From Desulfobulbaceae bacterium (GTDB taxonomy: Bacteria; Desulfobacterota; Desulfobulbia; Desulfobulbales; Desulfocapsaceae): a stretch of DNA of 64,000 bases. Of this stretch, positions 18,601-27,060 are shown piece after piece. The translations under genes were made by a program, and so were the position numbers. Numbering within the stretch: the stretch's first letter is position 1; the number at the start of each line of letters is the position of its first letter. Below the pieces are notes generated by a model. That model had not been told where the DNA came from. It was given only the letters and a program-made list of their open reading frames with translations, and made no database searches. The stretch covers positions 1-64,000 of the forward strand of contig JAHEER010000009.1 of the NCBI GenBank assembly GCA_024640625.1, in the 5' to 3' direction.

Positions 18601-18626
18601 TATGAAAAATACCCAGAGAGGCTGCC

Positions 18627-19085
18627 ATGGACACCACAGATATTGCCATTATCACTGAATTGAGGGACGGCAGGACCTCGTTCAAAACCATTGCCGAGAA
18701 GTTGCATCTTGCCGAGGGTACGGTGCGGAACCGTTTCAGAAAACTCAAGCAAAAAGGGATTCTCGAAGTTGCCGGCCTGGTTGATCCCGAGGCGCTGCCC
18801 GAGCATTCGGTGGTGATGATCGGCGTTCAGGTCAGAGACATGGACCTGGTAAAAAAGGCGGAAGAATTCAGCAGATTGCGCGGTGTCATTTCGGTCTGCG
18901 TGGTCACCGGCAGATTCGATTTGATTGTCACGGTCATGCTTGCAAAGGATTTCACCATCCTTAAGTTCTACACCGAGGAGGCGATCAAGGTTACCAATAT
19001 CAGATCAGTTGAAACCTTTGTTGTTTACAAAAGCTTCAATCTCAAAGTTCCGCTGCAGATTCAATCTGGTGAAGAGGTGCGCTGA
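18627..19085 (+). CDS. Lrp/AsnC family transcriptional regulator
   Basis: 152 residues: N-terminal helix-turn-helix (DTTDIAIITELRDGRTSFKT; LAEGTVRNRFRKLKQKGIL) and a C-terminal RAM effector domain (GVISVCVVTGRFDLIVTVML). As first gene of the operon, sharing a stop/start overlap (TGATG) with gcvT, it is very probably the glycine-responsive or similar amino-acid-responsive regulator of the glycine cleavage genes and of itself. AGAGG lies 7 bp before the ATG. The ligand is inference. Confidence 0.9.
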   Translation: MDTTDIAIITELRDGRTSFKTIAEKLHLAEGTVRNRFRKLKQKGILEVAGLVDPEALPEHSVVMIGVQVRDMDLVKKAEEFSRLRGVISVCVVTGRFDLIVTVMLAKDFTILKFYTEEAIKVTNIRSVETFVVYKSFNLKVPLQIQSGEEVR

Positions 19086-20368
19086 TGACCGAAGCGAAAC
19101 AGCTTAAAACCACGGCACTCCACTCATCCCACCTTACACATGATGCCAATATGGCCGAATTCGGCGGCTATGATATGCCGCTCTGGTATCCCTCGGGCAC
19201 CAAAGCCGAGCATCTGGCGGTGATCAGCCGGGCGGGATTGTTTGATACCTCACACATGGCAGTCCTCACCCTCGAAGGCCGCGGAGCTTTCGAGCTTCTG
19301 CAGCACAGCTATACCCGTGATCTGCTGCACTGCCAGGGCAAAAGCAACACACCGCTGAGCGAAGGCAGCAGCGTGTATGGGCTGTTTCTGCGCAGCGACG
19401 GTACGGTACTCGACGATGCGATCATCGGCCAGTTGGGGGCTGAGCGCTATATGATCGTGGTGAACAGCTCCATGGGTGCGGCTGTCAGTGCTCATCTCAG
19501 AGAACTCTCTGAAGGAGGGGTGACAATCACCGACTATACCGACGAGCTCGGTAAAATTGACCTGCAGGGACCCGCTTCCGCACGAATCCTGCATAGCCTG
19601 CTCAGCGATCCGGAGCAGGTTCTGGCCGATATGGGCTATTTCACCTTTAAAGGCGACATTTTTCCAGGCGGGTCGACTGCGCTCCGCCTCAAGGACGGGA
19701 CCAGTGTCGTCCTGTCCCGCACCGGCTACACCGGCGAGTTCGGTTTCGAGCTGTTTGCTGAGAAAGCCGATATTCTGCACCTCTGGGACACACTGCTTGG
19801 GGCAGGTGAACCGTATGGCCTGCTGCCATGCGGGCTGGCGGCCAGAGACTCACTGCGGGCCGGGGCTATGCTGCCGCTGTCCCACCAGGATATCGGGGAT
19901 TGGCTGTTCGGTCATACGCCCTGGTCGTTTGTGCTTCCCTGGGATCAGAAGGGTGACGGCTGGACTAAAACCTTCATTGGCGGCGAGCAGCTGCTCCAAG
20001 GCAAAAGAGATTATACCTATGGGTTTGCCGGCTATGATCCTCGGAAAATTACCATCAGCAGCAGCAGTGAAGTGCAGGACGGCCACGGTACGCCAATCGG
20101 CATAATTCTGACCTGCACCACCGACATGGCCATTGGCCGGGTCGGCGAGCATATTTTCAGTATCGCCACGGCAATCTCCAAAGGACGCCCCGATTCGTTT
20201 CAGGCTCGGGGGCTGAGTTGCGGGTTCGTAAGAGTCGGCCGGCCCTGTGAGCCGGGGGAGAAGGTCCTGCTGGTGGAAGGCAAACGGAAACTTACCGTAG
20301 AAATAAGAAAGAATATCAGGCCGGATCGGACGGCACGCGCGCCGATGGCCCGGATGAGAAACCGCTAA
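19085..20368 (+). CDS. gcvT: Glycine cleavage system T protein (aminomethyltransferase)
   Basis: Transfers the methylene group from aminomethyl-lipoyl-GcvH to tetrahydrofolate, releasing ammonia. 427 residues, longer than the usual ~365. Conserved parts: GLFDTSHMAVLTLEGRGA, VLDDAIIGQL with the catalytic Asp, LDLQGPAS-type KIDLQGPASARIL, SRTGYTGEFGFELF and LAARDSLRAGAMLPLS. The extra length lies mainly in the C-terminal third, ending in a basic tail (RTARAPMARMRN). The start overlaps the regulator stop by one base. Cytoplasmic. Confidence 0.92.
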   Translation: MTEAKQLKTTALHSSHLTHDANMAEFGGYDMPLWYPSGTKAEHLAVISRAGLFDTSHMAVLTLEGRGAFELLQHSYTRDLLHCQGKSNTPLSEGSSVYGLFLRSDGTVLDDAIIGQLGAERYMIVVNSSMGAAVSAHLRELSEGGVTITDYTDELGKIDLQGPASARILHSLLSDPEQVLADMGYFTFKGDIFPGGSTALRLKDGTSVVLSRTGYTGEFGFELFAEKADILHLWDTLLGAGEPYGLLPCGLAARDSLRAGAMLPLSHQDIGDWLFGHTPWSFVLPWDQKGDGWTKTFIGGEQLLQGKRDYTYGFAGYDPRKITISSSSEVQDGHGTPIGIILTCTTDMAIGRVGEHIFSIATAISKGRPDSFQARGLSCGFVRVGRPCEPGEKVLLVEGKRKLTVEIRKNIRPDRTARAPMARMRNR

Positions 20369-20384
20369 AAGGAGAGGGGCGACC

Positions 20385-20780
20385 ATGAAAGAAATCGATG
20401 AATTGAATCTGCCGGGTGATATCTACTACAGCAAGGAACATGAGTGGGCGGCCAAAGAGGGGGACATCATCAGAATCGGCATAAGCGACTACGCTCAGGA
20501 CCAGCTTGGCGACATCGTCTTTGTCGAACTGCCGGAAACGGGCTCGAGTTTCGAGCGGGATGAGGAGTTCGGAACGCTTGAGTCGGTGAAGGCGGTATCC
20601 GAGATTTACCTGCCGGTGAGCGGTGAAATAGTCGCGGTGAACAGCGAACTTGAGGATGCGCCCGAACTGCTTAACGAAGATCCTTATGCGAATTGGATTG
20701 TTGAAGTTCGTCCAACCGACATCGATCAATATGACGAACTGCTCAGCAAAGACGACTATGTGGCGATGTTAAAAGGATAA
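20385..20780 (+). CDS. gcvH: Glycine cleavage system H protein
   Basis: Lipoyl carrier that shuttles the aminomethyl group between P, T and L proteins. 131 residues with the lipoylation site Lys69 in GTLESVKAVSEIYLP and the family opening YYSKEHEWAAKEGD. AGGAGAGG lies about 9 bp ahead of the ATG. It is the natural substrate of the LipB-LipA fusion encoded three genes downstream. Confidence 0.97.
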   Translation: MKEIDELNLPGDIYYSKEHEWAAKEGDIIRIGISDYAQDQLGDIVFVELPETGSSFERDEEFGTLESVKAVSEIYLPVSGEIVAVNSELEDAPELLNEDPYANWIVEVRPTDIDQYDELLSKDDYVAMLKG

Positions 20781-20784
20781 GCTT

Positions 20785-22119
20785 ATGCGTTATCTGCCTC
20801 ACACTGAAGAAGAGATTGGTGAGATGCTGGCTGCGACCGGTCGGCGGTCACTGGACGACTTGTTCGCCCATCTTCCTGATGACGTACGCTATGAAGGGGA
20901 TATCGATATTCCAGGACCGCTGTCGGAGTGGGAGTTGACGGACCATCTCCAGGATTTGGGACAGTCGATGTTTACCGGTTCCAGCAGGGCGGTCCTGATT
21001 GGAGCGGGAAGCTATGACCATCACCAGCCGGAAATTGTCCGCAGTCTTTCGGGCCGCGCTGAATTTCTCACCTCCTACACTCCCTATCAGCCGGAAATGG
21101 CCCAGGGCACGCTCCAGGGAATTTTTGAGTTTCAGACCCTCACTGCCAGGCTGTTGGGCACAGAAGTGGCCAACGCATCCATGTATGACGGGGCTTCGGC
21201 TCTTGCGGAGGCGCTGCTGATGACGCTCCGGATCGGCAAAAAGAAGCGCACGGTGGCCATATCCTCGGCCGTCCACCCCCATTACCGTGAAGTGGTTAGA
21301 ACTTACCTGGCGCCGGGACCGTTTGAGATCGTCGAGCTTTCCCTGGGCGAGGACGGTAGAACCAATCTCTCAGGCCTCGACGAGATCGACGACCTGGCCG
21401 GAGTGGCACTGCAATCGCCGAACTTTTTCGGGGTCATTGAGGATCACGCGGCCGGCGCCGAACTGGTGCACGGTCTTGGGGCCCTGTACGTAGCCTGCTT
21501 CAGTGAACCACTAAGTTTTGGACTGTTCAAGAGTCCCGGCTCGGTCGGGGCCGACATCGTCTGCGGGGAGGGACAGAGTTTCGGGATGAAGCAATCCTTC
21601 GGCGGGGCCGGACTGGGGATGTTTGGCTGCAAGCAGCAGTTTGTCAGAAGTATGCCGGGCCGGGTGGTCGGCCAAACGGTCGATATGGAGGGTAAACGCG
21701 GGTTCGTACTGACGCTGTCAACCCGGGAACAGCATATTCGCAGGGAAAAGGCGACCTCCAATATCTGTTCCAACCAGGGGCTTTGCGCCATGACCGCCGC
21801 CATCCAGATGGCGACACTGGGCCGCACCGGGCTGCGTCAACTGGCAAAGCTCAATTACGATAAGGCGGCCTACCTGCGTAAGGGGTTGCTGGCTGCCGGA
21901 GCCAGACCGCTATTCAGTGGTCCGGTGTTCAATGAATTTGCGGTTATCTTCGCTGACGATTTCGAACCGGCCCGGGAACGGTTGCTGGGCAAGGGGATTG
22001 TTGCCGGTCTGCCGCTGGCACCCTTCTACCCCGATGTTGGCAATGCATTTCTATTCTGTGCAACTGAAACCGTCTCCAAAACCATAATTGATGAAGTACT
22101 CGAAGAGGTGCGCCGATGA
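20785..22119 (+). CDS. gcvPA: Glycine dehydrogenase (decarboxylating) subunit 1
   Basis: Non-catalytic half of the split, two-subunit P protein (444 residues). Typical runs: RYLPHTEEEIGEMLAATG, the glycine-rich FTGSSRAVLIGAGSYDHHQ, SYTPYQPEMAQGTLQGIFEFQ and NICSNQGLCAMTAA. It forms a heterotetramer with subunit 2 and contributes to the active site although the PLP lysine is in the partner. It begins 4 bp after gcvH and overlaps gcvPB by four bases (ATGA). Confidence 0.96.
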   Translation: MRYLPHTEEEIGEMLAATGRRSLDDLFAHLPDDVRYEGDIDIPGPLSEWELTDHLQDLGQSMFTGSSRAVLIGAGSYDHHQPEIVRSLSGRAEFLTSYTPYQPEMAQGTLQGIFEFQTLTARLLGTEVANASMYDGASALAEALLMTLRIGKKKRTVAISSAVHPHYREVVRTYLAPGPFEIVELSLGEDGRTNLSGLDEIDDLAGVALQSPNFFGVIEDHAAGAELVHGLGALYVACFSEPLSFGLFKSPGSVGADIVCGEGQSFGMKQSFGGAGLGMFGCKQQFVRSMPGRVVGQTVDMEGKRGFVLTLSTREQHIRREKATSNICSNQGLCAMTAAIQMATLGRTGLRQLAKLNYDKAAYLRKGLLAAGARPLFSGPVFNEFAVIFADDFEPARERLLGKGIVAGLPLAPFYPDVGNAFLFCATETVSKTIIDEVLEEVRR

Positions 22120-23573
22120 CACACGGACCTGGAACCAACGGTCTTATTCTGGAAGAGCCTCTGCTCTGGGAAAAGGGAAAGCCGGGCAGAATGGCATACA
22201 GCATGCCGCCGAGCGATGTCCCGGAAGAGACGGTGGACGAAGAGCTGCTGGGTGAGGGACCCGACTTCCCCGATCTGGGTGAACTTGACGTGGTGCGACA
22301 TTACACCCGGCTCAGTCAGTGGAACTTCGGGATCGATACCGGCATGTACCCGCTGGGATCATGCACCATGAAGTACAATCCCAAGATCAATGAGAAAATG
22401 GCAGCCACCCCGGGGCTGGCCTCGGCTCATCCTCTGCTCGAACCAGAATTCTCCCAGGGGATCCTTAAACTGCATTATGAACTGCAGGAGTATCTGGCGC
22501 GTATCACCGGGATGGATGCGGTGTCGCTGCAGCCTTCCGCCGGGGCCCAGGGAGAATTGACGGCGATGCTTATGTTTGCCGCCTATTTCCGTAAAAAGAA
22601 TGAAAAGCGCACCAAAATTCTGATTCCTGACACTGCCCATGGCACCAACCCCGCGAGTGCTGCTCTCTGTGGGTTCACTTCTATTCCCCTTGCCTCCGGC
22701 GAAAAAGGCATCCTCGATCCGGCGGCGGTCAAAGAGTTGATGGATGACGAGACCGTGGGCATCATGGTGACCAATCCCAACACCTTGGGGCTGTTTGAAG
22801 AACATATCAGGGAGATTACCGACATCGTCCATGAGCGTGGCGGTCTGGTGTACGGCGACGGCGCCAATATGAATGCCATCATGGGCATTGTCGACATAAA
22901 GCGCTGCGGCATTGATGCCGTCCACCTGAATCTTCATAAAACCTTTTCCACCCCCCATGGCGGCGGAGGTCCTGGGTCGGGACCCATTTGCGTAACCGCA
23001 GAGCTGGCGCCCTATCTGCCGGTACCCCGGGTCGCCGCCTCAGACAACGGGTATATACTCGAGACCGAGAGCGAGGATTCAATCGGCCGGGTGCATGGCT
23101 TCTTCGGCAATGTCAGTGTCCTTATCAGAGCCTACAGCTATATTCTCTCCATGGGTCCGGCTAACCTGAAAAAGGCGAGCCAGCTCGCCGTGTTGAACGG
23201 AGCTTATGTAAAAGCACGGCTGTTGGACACCTTTGCACTGGCCTATGATCGACCCTGTATGCATGAATGCGTTTTTTCAGATGCCAGACAGCAGCCCTTC
23301 AAGGTAACTACCCTCGATATGGCCAAACGGCTGATTGACCACGGCTACCATCCGCCCACGATCTATTTCCCCCTGGTGGTGTCCGGCGCGATCATGGTTG
23401 AACCGACGGAGACCGAATGCAAGGATGATCTCGACACCTTCATTGAGGTGTGCAAAACTATCGCGCAGGAGGCTACGAAAGAAGGAGAAAGACTCCGCGA
23501 GGCACCATCGATTACCAAAGTCCGACGTCTGGATGAAACCCAGGCGGCCCGTAAACCCTGCCTGACAGGGTAG
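22116..23573 (+). CDS. gcvPB: Glycine dehydrogenase (decarboxylating) subunit 2, PLP subunit
   Basis: Decarboxylates glycine and loads the aminomethyl group on lipoyl-GcvH. 485 residues; the PLP Schiff-base lysine is Lys275 in HLNLHKTFSTPHGGGGPGSG. Other family runs are YPLGSCTMKYNPKIN and PDTAHGTNPASAA. It overlaps gcvPA by four bases and is followed 11 bp later by lipB-lipA. No gene for the L protein (dihydrolipoyl dehydrogenase) is in the window; that subunit is usually shared with other complexes. Confidence 0.96.
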   Translation: MTHGPGTNGLILEEPLLWEKGKPGRMAYSMPPSDVPEETVDEELLGEGPDFPDLGELDVVRHYTRLSQWNFGIDTGMYPLGSCTMKYNPKINEKMAATPGLASAHPLLEPEFSQGILKLHYELQEYLARITGMDAVSLQPSAGAQGELTAMLMFAAYFRKKNEKRTKILIPDTAHGTNPASAALCGFTSIPLASGEKGILDPAAVKELMDDETVGIMVTNPNTLGLFEEHIREITDIVHERGGLVYGDGANMNAIMGIVDIKRCGIDAVHLNLHKTFSTPHGGGGPGSGPICVTAELAPYLPVPRVAASDNGYILETESEDSIGRVHGFFGNVSVLIRAYSYILSMGPANLKKASQLAVLNGAYVKARLLDTFALAYDRPCMHECVFSDARQQPFKVTTLDMAKRLIDHGYHPPTIYFPLVVSGAIMVEPTETECKDDLDTFIEVCKTIAQEATKEGERLREAPSITKVRRLDETQAARKPCLTG

Positions 23574-23584
23574 CGGCCAGAGCG

Positions 23585-25150
23585 ATGCTCAAGGTTCAAT
23601 CATTGGGCCTGGTCAGCTACCGGGAGGCGCATGGCCGGCAGCTCGAGCTGGTTGACAGGCTGCAAAACGATCCGGAGATGGTCGATACCTGCCTGGTCCT
23701 CGAGCATCCACCGGTATTTACCCTGGGCCGTAACGGAGCTGCCAGCCACATAGGGGTCAGCGACGAGTTCCTGGCTGACAGAGGTATCGAAGTGCTGCGG
23801 GTCGAGCGAGGCGGGGAGGTGACTTACCACGGTCCTGGTCAGCTGGTCTGCTACCCTGTGGTCAACCTCAAGCGCCGGGGGCTGAGGGTGATCGATTTCG
23901 TCGGCCTGCTCGAATCGATTATGCACTCCGTAGTCGGGGAATTCGGTATCGCGGCTCGAGTAGATTCGAGGAATCGGGGTATCTGGGTAGGGTCGCGCAA
24001 AATAGGCAGTATCGGTATCGCGGTTAAGCGAGGGGTTGCCTTTCACGGTCTGGCCTTGAATGTGAATCTGGATCTCACTCCGTTTTCCTGGGTTAATCCC
24101 TGCGGCCTGAACGAAGTGGCTATGACTTCCATGGCCCGAGAGTTGAAGGGCGCTATCGATATCGACCTGGTACGGCAGGTGCTGAGAGAAGGACTCGAAA
24201 AGGCCTTCCAGGAGGTGCCGGCTAGTACTGCAGGGTTCAGCGGCGAGAGTAAGGCAAAGAACAACTCTGCCGCAGCTCGTCAGGCCAAACCGAAATGGCT
24301 AAAAAAACGTCTGCCGGCCGGACCCGATTATGAACGCATCAGGCGCCTGGTGGGCACTACCAATCTCCACACCGTCTGCAGCGCAGCCCGCTGCCCCAAT
24401 CAGTTCGAATGCTACGGCAAAGGGACGGCCACCTTTATGATTATGGGGGACCGCTGCACCAGAAACTGCCGGTTCTGCGCGGTAGAGCACGGCCCGCTCG
24501 AAGGGCTCGACCACCATGAGCCGGAGCGAATCGCCGCGGCAGTGGCGGAAATGAAGTTGGACTATGCGGTGCTAACCTCGGTCACCAGGGATGATCTTGT
24601 CGATGGCGGAGCGGCCCATTTCGTGACCACGGTCGAAGCGATTCGAGCCCGCTGCCCGGATACGCTCGTCGAGCTCCTCATCCCTGATCTGCAGGGAGAT
24701 GAACGGGCTCTTGAGTCGATCTGCCGAAGCAGGCCTGCAGTACTCAACCACAACATCGAGACGGTGGCTGAGCTCTATCCGGTCGTGCGGCCGCAGGCCA
24801 TTTACGAGCGCTCGCTGGAACTGTTACGACGGGTAAGGAGCTTTGATGCATCGCTGGTTACCAAATCCGGTATCATGGTAGGTCTCGGTGAGAGCAGGAA
24901 GGCCTTGGTAGAGACCTTGCAAGACCTGCGGGAAGCGGGCTGCGAAATTCTCACCATCGGTCAGTATCTGCAGCCGACCGCCGAACATCTGCCGGTCAGC
25001 AGGTTCGTCCCGCCAGAGGAGTTTGAGGATCTCAAAGAGATAGCCCGCACACTGGGCTTCGGCGCGATTGCTGCCGGTCCGCATGTGCGCAGTTCATACC
25101 GGGCGGGTCACCTTTACCGCAGTCTGCATAAGCAATATATCAAAGTCTGA
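23585..25150 (+). CDS. Fused octanoyltransferase (LipB) - lipoyl synthase (LipA)
   Basis: One 521-residue polypeptide with both steps of de novo lipoylation. Residues 1-~215 are LipB: RGGEVTYHGPGQLVCYP, the catalytic Lys139 (SRKIGSIG) and the nucleophile Cys173 (NPCGLNEV). A Lys/Ala/Ser-rich linker (~216-240) leads to radical-SAM LipA: auxiliary cluster cysteines 265, 270 and 276 (VCSAARCPNQFEC), SAM cluster cysteines 291, 295 and 298 (RCTRNCRFC) and the C-terminal RSSYRAG. All catalytic residues of both halves are present, so it should octanoylate GcvH and insert the sulfurs. I see no internal stop or frameshift, so this is a genuine fusion. Confidence 0.96.
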   Translation: MLKVQSLGLVSYREAHGRQLELVDRLQNDPEMVDTCLVLEHPPVFTLGRNGAASHIGVSDEFLADRGIEVLRVERGGEVTYHGPGQLVCYPVVNLKRRGLRVIDFVGLLESIMHSVVGEFGIAARVDSRNRGIWVGSRKIGSIGIAVKRGVAFHGLALNVNLDLTPFSWVNPCGLNEVAMTSMARELKGAIDIDLVRQVLREGLEKAFQEVPASTAGFSGESKAKNNSAAARQAKPKWLKKRLPAGPDYERIRRLVGTTNLHTVCSAARCPNQFECYGKGTATFMIMGDRCTRNCRFCAVEHGPLEGLDHHEPERIAAAVAEMKLDYAVLTSVTRDDLVDGGAAHFVTTVEAIRARCPDTLVELLIPDLQGDERALESICRSRPAVLNHNIETVAELYPVVRPQAIYERSLELLRRVRSFDASLVTKSGIMVGLGESRKALVETLQDLREAGCEILTIGQYLQPTAEHLPVSRFVPPEEFEDLKEIARTLGFGAIAAGPHVRSSYRAGHLYRSLHKQYIKV

Positions 25151-25269
25151 AGCAATTTCACCCACCCTGGTCGCCGCCGACCGGATTATTGTTTCTATTG
25201 TGTTGTTGTAGTAGCATGCAGACGAGAAATTGGGCGGTGTAAACATAGAGATATCAGCAAGGACCGAAG

Positions 25270-26142
25270 ATGACCGGCGGACTTTTTGCGATTCTGGATG
25301 ATATTGCCGTGCTCTTGGACGATGCGGCCGTGATGAGTAAACTGGCGGCCAAGAAAACGGCCGGCATCCTGGGCGACGATCTGGCAGTCAATGCTGAGCG
25401 GGCCACCGGTTTCCGCGCATCACGCGAGCTGCCGGTGTTGTGGGCGATCACCAAAGGCTCTTTCATCAATAAGGTGATCATTGTGCCGCTGGCCCTGCTG
25501 CTCAGCGCCTACGCTTCCTGGCTGATTGTCCCGATCCTGCTCTTGGGCGGCTGCTACCTGAGTTATGAAGGGATGGAGAAGATCTTCCACTATTTTAGCC
25601 ACCAGGGACAGAAGAAACCCTCGATAACAAAAGCGGTCGACGAAAAAGAATTGCTCGAAAAAGAGAAAGTCAAAATAAAGTCGGCGGTCCGCACCGACTT
25701 TATTCTCTCCATAGAAATTATCATGATCGCACTGGGCACGGTCATGGAGCAGCCCTTGATCATGCAGGTTATCGTCGTTACCCTGATTGCCATCCTGGCG
25801 ACGGTGGGGGTCTACGGGGTGGTGGCGCTGATCGTCAGAATGGATGATATGGGGATCTTTTTGATCGCCCGGGGGGCGCGGCTCAAAGGGGCCATCGCCG
25901 TAATGCTCAGGGCTACGGGATCACTTCTGGTCGCCTCTCTGCCCTGGGTGATCAGGGCGCTTGGGGTGATTGGCACCATTGCCATGCTGCTGGTCGGGGG
26001 CGGGATGTTTACTCACAATCTCCATGCCCTGCACCATGCTGTCGAGGTGCTGCCGGTCTTTTTTATCAACCTGCTGGTGGGCGGAGTTGTCGGCATAGTC
26101 CTGGTGGCCGCTCAGCAGCTGGTGCTGAAAATTCGCTCATAG
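25270..26142 (+). CDS. DUF808 family membrane protein (YedI-like)
   Basis: 290 residues, inner membrane. Opening MTGGLFAILDDIAVLLDDAA and the conserved ILGDDLAVNAERATGFRASR are diagnostic of DUF808/YedI. Five to six hydrophobic segments follow (for instance KVIIVPLALLLSAYASWLIV), with a charged cytoplasmic loop. Physiological role is unknown. AGGA lies 9 bp before the ATG. It is 9 bp upstream of the MutY-like gene and probably cotranscribed with it. Confidence 0.9.
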   Translation: MTGGLFAILDDIAVLLDDAAVMSKLAAKKTAGILGDDLAVNAERATGFRASRELPVLWAITKGSFINKVIIVPLALLLSAYASWLIVPILLLGGCYLSYEGMEKIFHYFSHQGQKKPSITKAVDEKELLEKEKVKIKSAVRTDFILSIEIIMIALGTVMEQPLIMQVIVVTLIAILATVGVYGVVALIVRMDDMGIFLIARGARLKGAIAVMLRATGSLLVASLPWVIRALGVIGTIAMLLVGGGMFTHNLHALHHAVEVLPVFFINLLVGGVVGIVLVAAQQLVLKIRS

Positions 26143-26151
26143 CAATAGACC

Positions 26152-27060
26152 ATGGACCCTTCTACTGATTCCGGCAGTTCCGCAGAGATGAGAGAAGGAA
26201 GAGCACCCTACGGCCGAAACTGGCCCGAACTCCTGGCCAAGCACGGTGTCTGTAAAGAGACCCTGCAGATATTCAGAAGAGATATCCTTGCCTTTTACCG
26301 TACCAAGGGCAGGCAGTTCAGTTGGCGCTCGGAAATCTCGCCTTACCGGGTTCTGGTCTCGGAAATCATGCTCCAGCAAACCCAGACCGGCCGGGTGGAG
26401 GAAAAATTTAGAGCCTTTGTCGACAGCTTCCCTGGCTTTCAGGAGCTTGCCGCAGCCGACTTCAGCGAAGTACTGCGCCTCTGGAAGGGCTTAGGCTACA
26501 ACCGCAGAGCCAAGTACCTGCATGATATCGCCCGCACGGTGGTTGACGAGTTTGACTCGGTTCTGCCCGATGATCCGCAAGTGCTGGTGCGCTTCTCAGG
26601 TATCGGTAAGGCGACGGCGGCCTCTATCTGTGTGTTCGCCTTCAACACCCCGTACCCTTTCATTGAAACCAATATCAGGACGGTGTTCATTCACTTCTTT
26701 TTTGCCGACCAAATTGATATCGCTGACGCTGAAATCATGGCTCTGGTCGAACAGACCATGGACAGAAATAATCCGCGCGACTGGTTCTATGCGCTGATGG
26801 ACTACGGAGTTATGTTGAAAAAGACGGTCGGCAACCTGAGCCGGAAGAGCAGCGGCTACAGGAAGCAGTCTCGCTTCGAAGGGTCCAACCGCCAGCTGCG
26901 CGGCAGAATACTCGATCTGCTGCTGCAACGTTCCCGACTGGATGCAAAAACTCTAGCTGCTTTGCTCGATCAATCCGAACATCGCACCGCACCCCTGTTG
27001 TCGACGCTTGTATCCGAAGGCCTTCTGGTTGAGGAAGAGGGGTGCTACAGGCTCTCCTAG
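26152..27060 (+). CDS. MutY-like DNA glycosylase lacking the FeS cluster
   Basis: Helix-hairpin-helix base-excision glycosylase, 302 residues, nearest to A/G-specific adenine glycosylases. Glu71 in VSEIMLQQTQTGRVEEKF matches the MutY catalytic Glu. The HhH is FSGIGKATAASI (148-159). The Asp expected after it is Glu172 (FIETNIRTV). The four cysteines of the [4Fe-4S] loop are absent: in their place is LKKTVGNLSRKSSGYRKQ, followed by SRFEGSNRQLRGRIL and a short winged-helix-like tail. It also lacks the MutT-like 8-oxoG-recognition domain of true MutY. Substrate is therefore uncertain. The stop codon is shared antisense with the next gene through a CTAG. Confidence 0.85.
   Translation: MDPSTDSGSSAEMREGRAPYGRNWPELLAKHGVCKETLQIFRRDILAFYRTKGRQFSWRSEISPYRVLVSEIMLQQTQTGRVEEKFRAFVDSFPGFQELAAADFSEVLRLWKGLGYNRRAKYLHDIARTVVDEFDSVLPDDPQVLVRFSGIGKATAASICVFAFNTPYPFIETNIRTVFIHFFFADQIDIADAEIMALVEQTMDRNNPRDWFYALMDYGVMLKKTVGNLSRKSSGYRKQSRFEGSNRQLRGRILDLLLQRSRLDAKTLAALLDQSEHRTAPLLSTLVSEGLLVEEEGCYRLS

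Larger units (their letters stand above)
18289..18626. other. Spacer upstream of the glycine cleavage operon
   Basis: Apart from the doubtful 69-codon frame, this 338-bp spacer holds a 14-bp palindrome GCAGGTATACCTGC (18477-18490), a 10-bp palindrome ATATCGATAT (18547-18556) just ahead of the promoter at 18572-18600, and AT-rich promoter DNA. I see no glycine riboswitch: the leader expected from that promoter is only about 20 bases long. Confidence 0.5.

Noticed and set aside
18301-18626. Glycine riboswitch before the gcv operon
   Set aside because: The strong promoter at 18572-18600 leaves a ~20-base leader, and the upstream DNA does not show the conserved glycine aptamer elements.
25170-25200. 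Terminator after the LipB-LipA fusion gene
   Set aside because: Only a 5-bp stem (GGTCG/CGACC) followed by a broken T-run; too weak to call.
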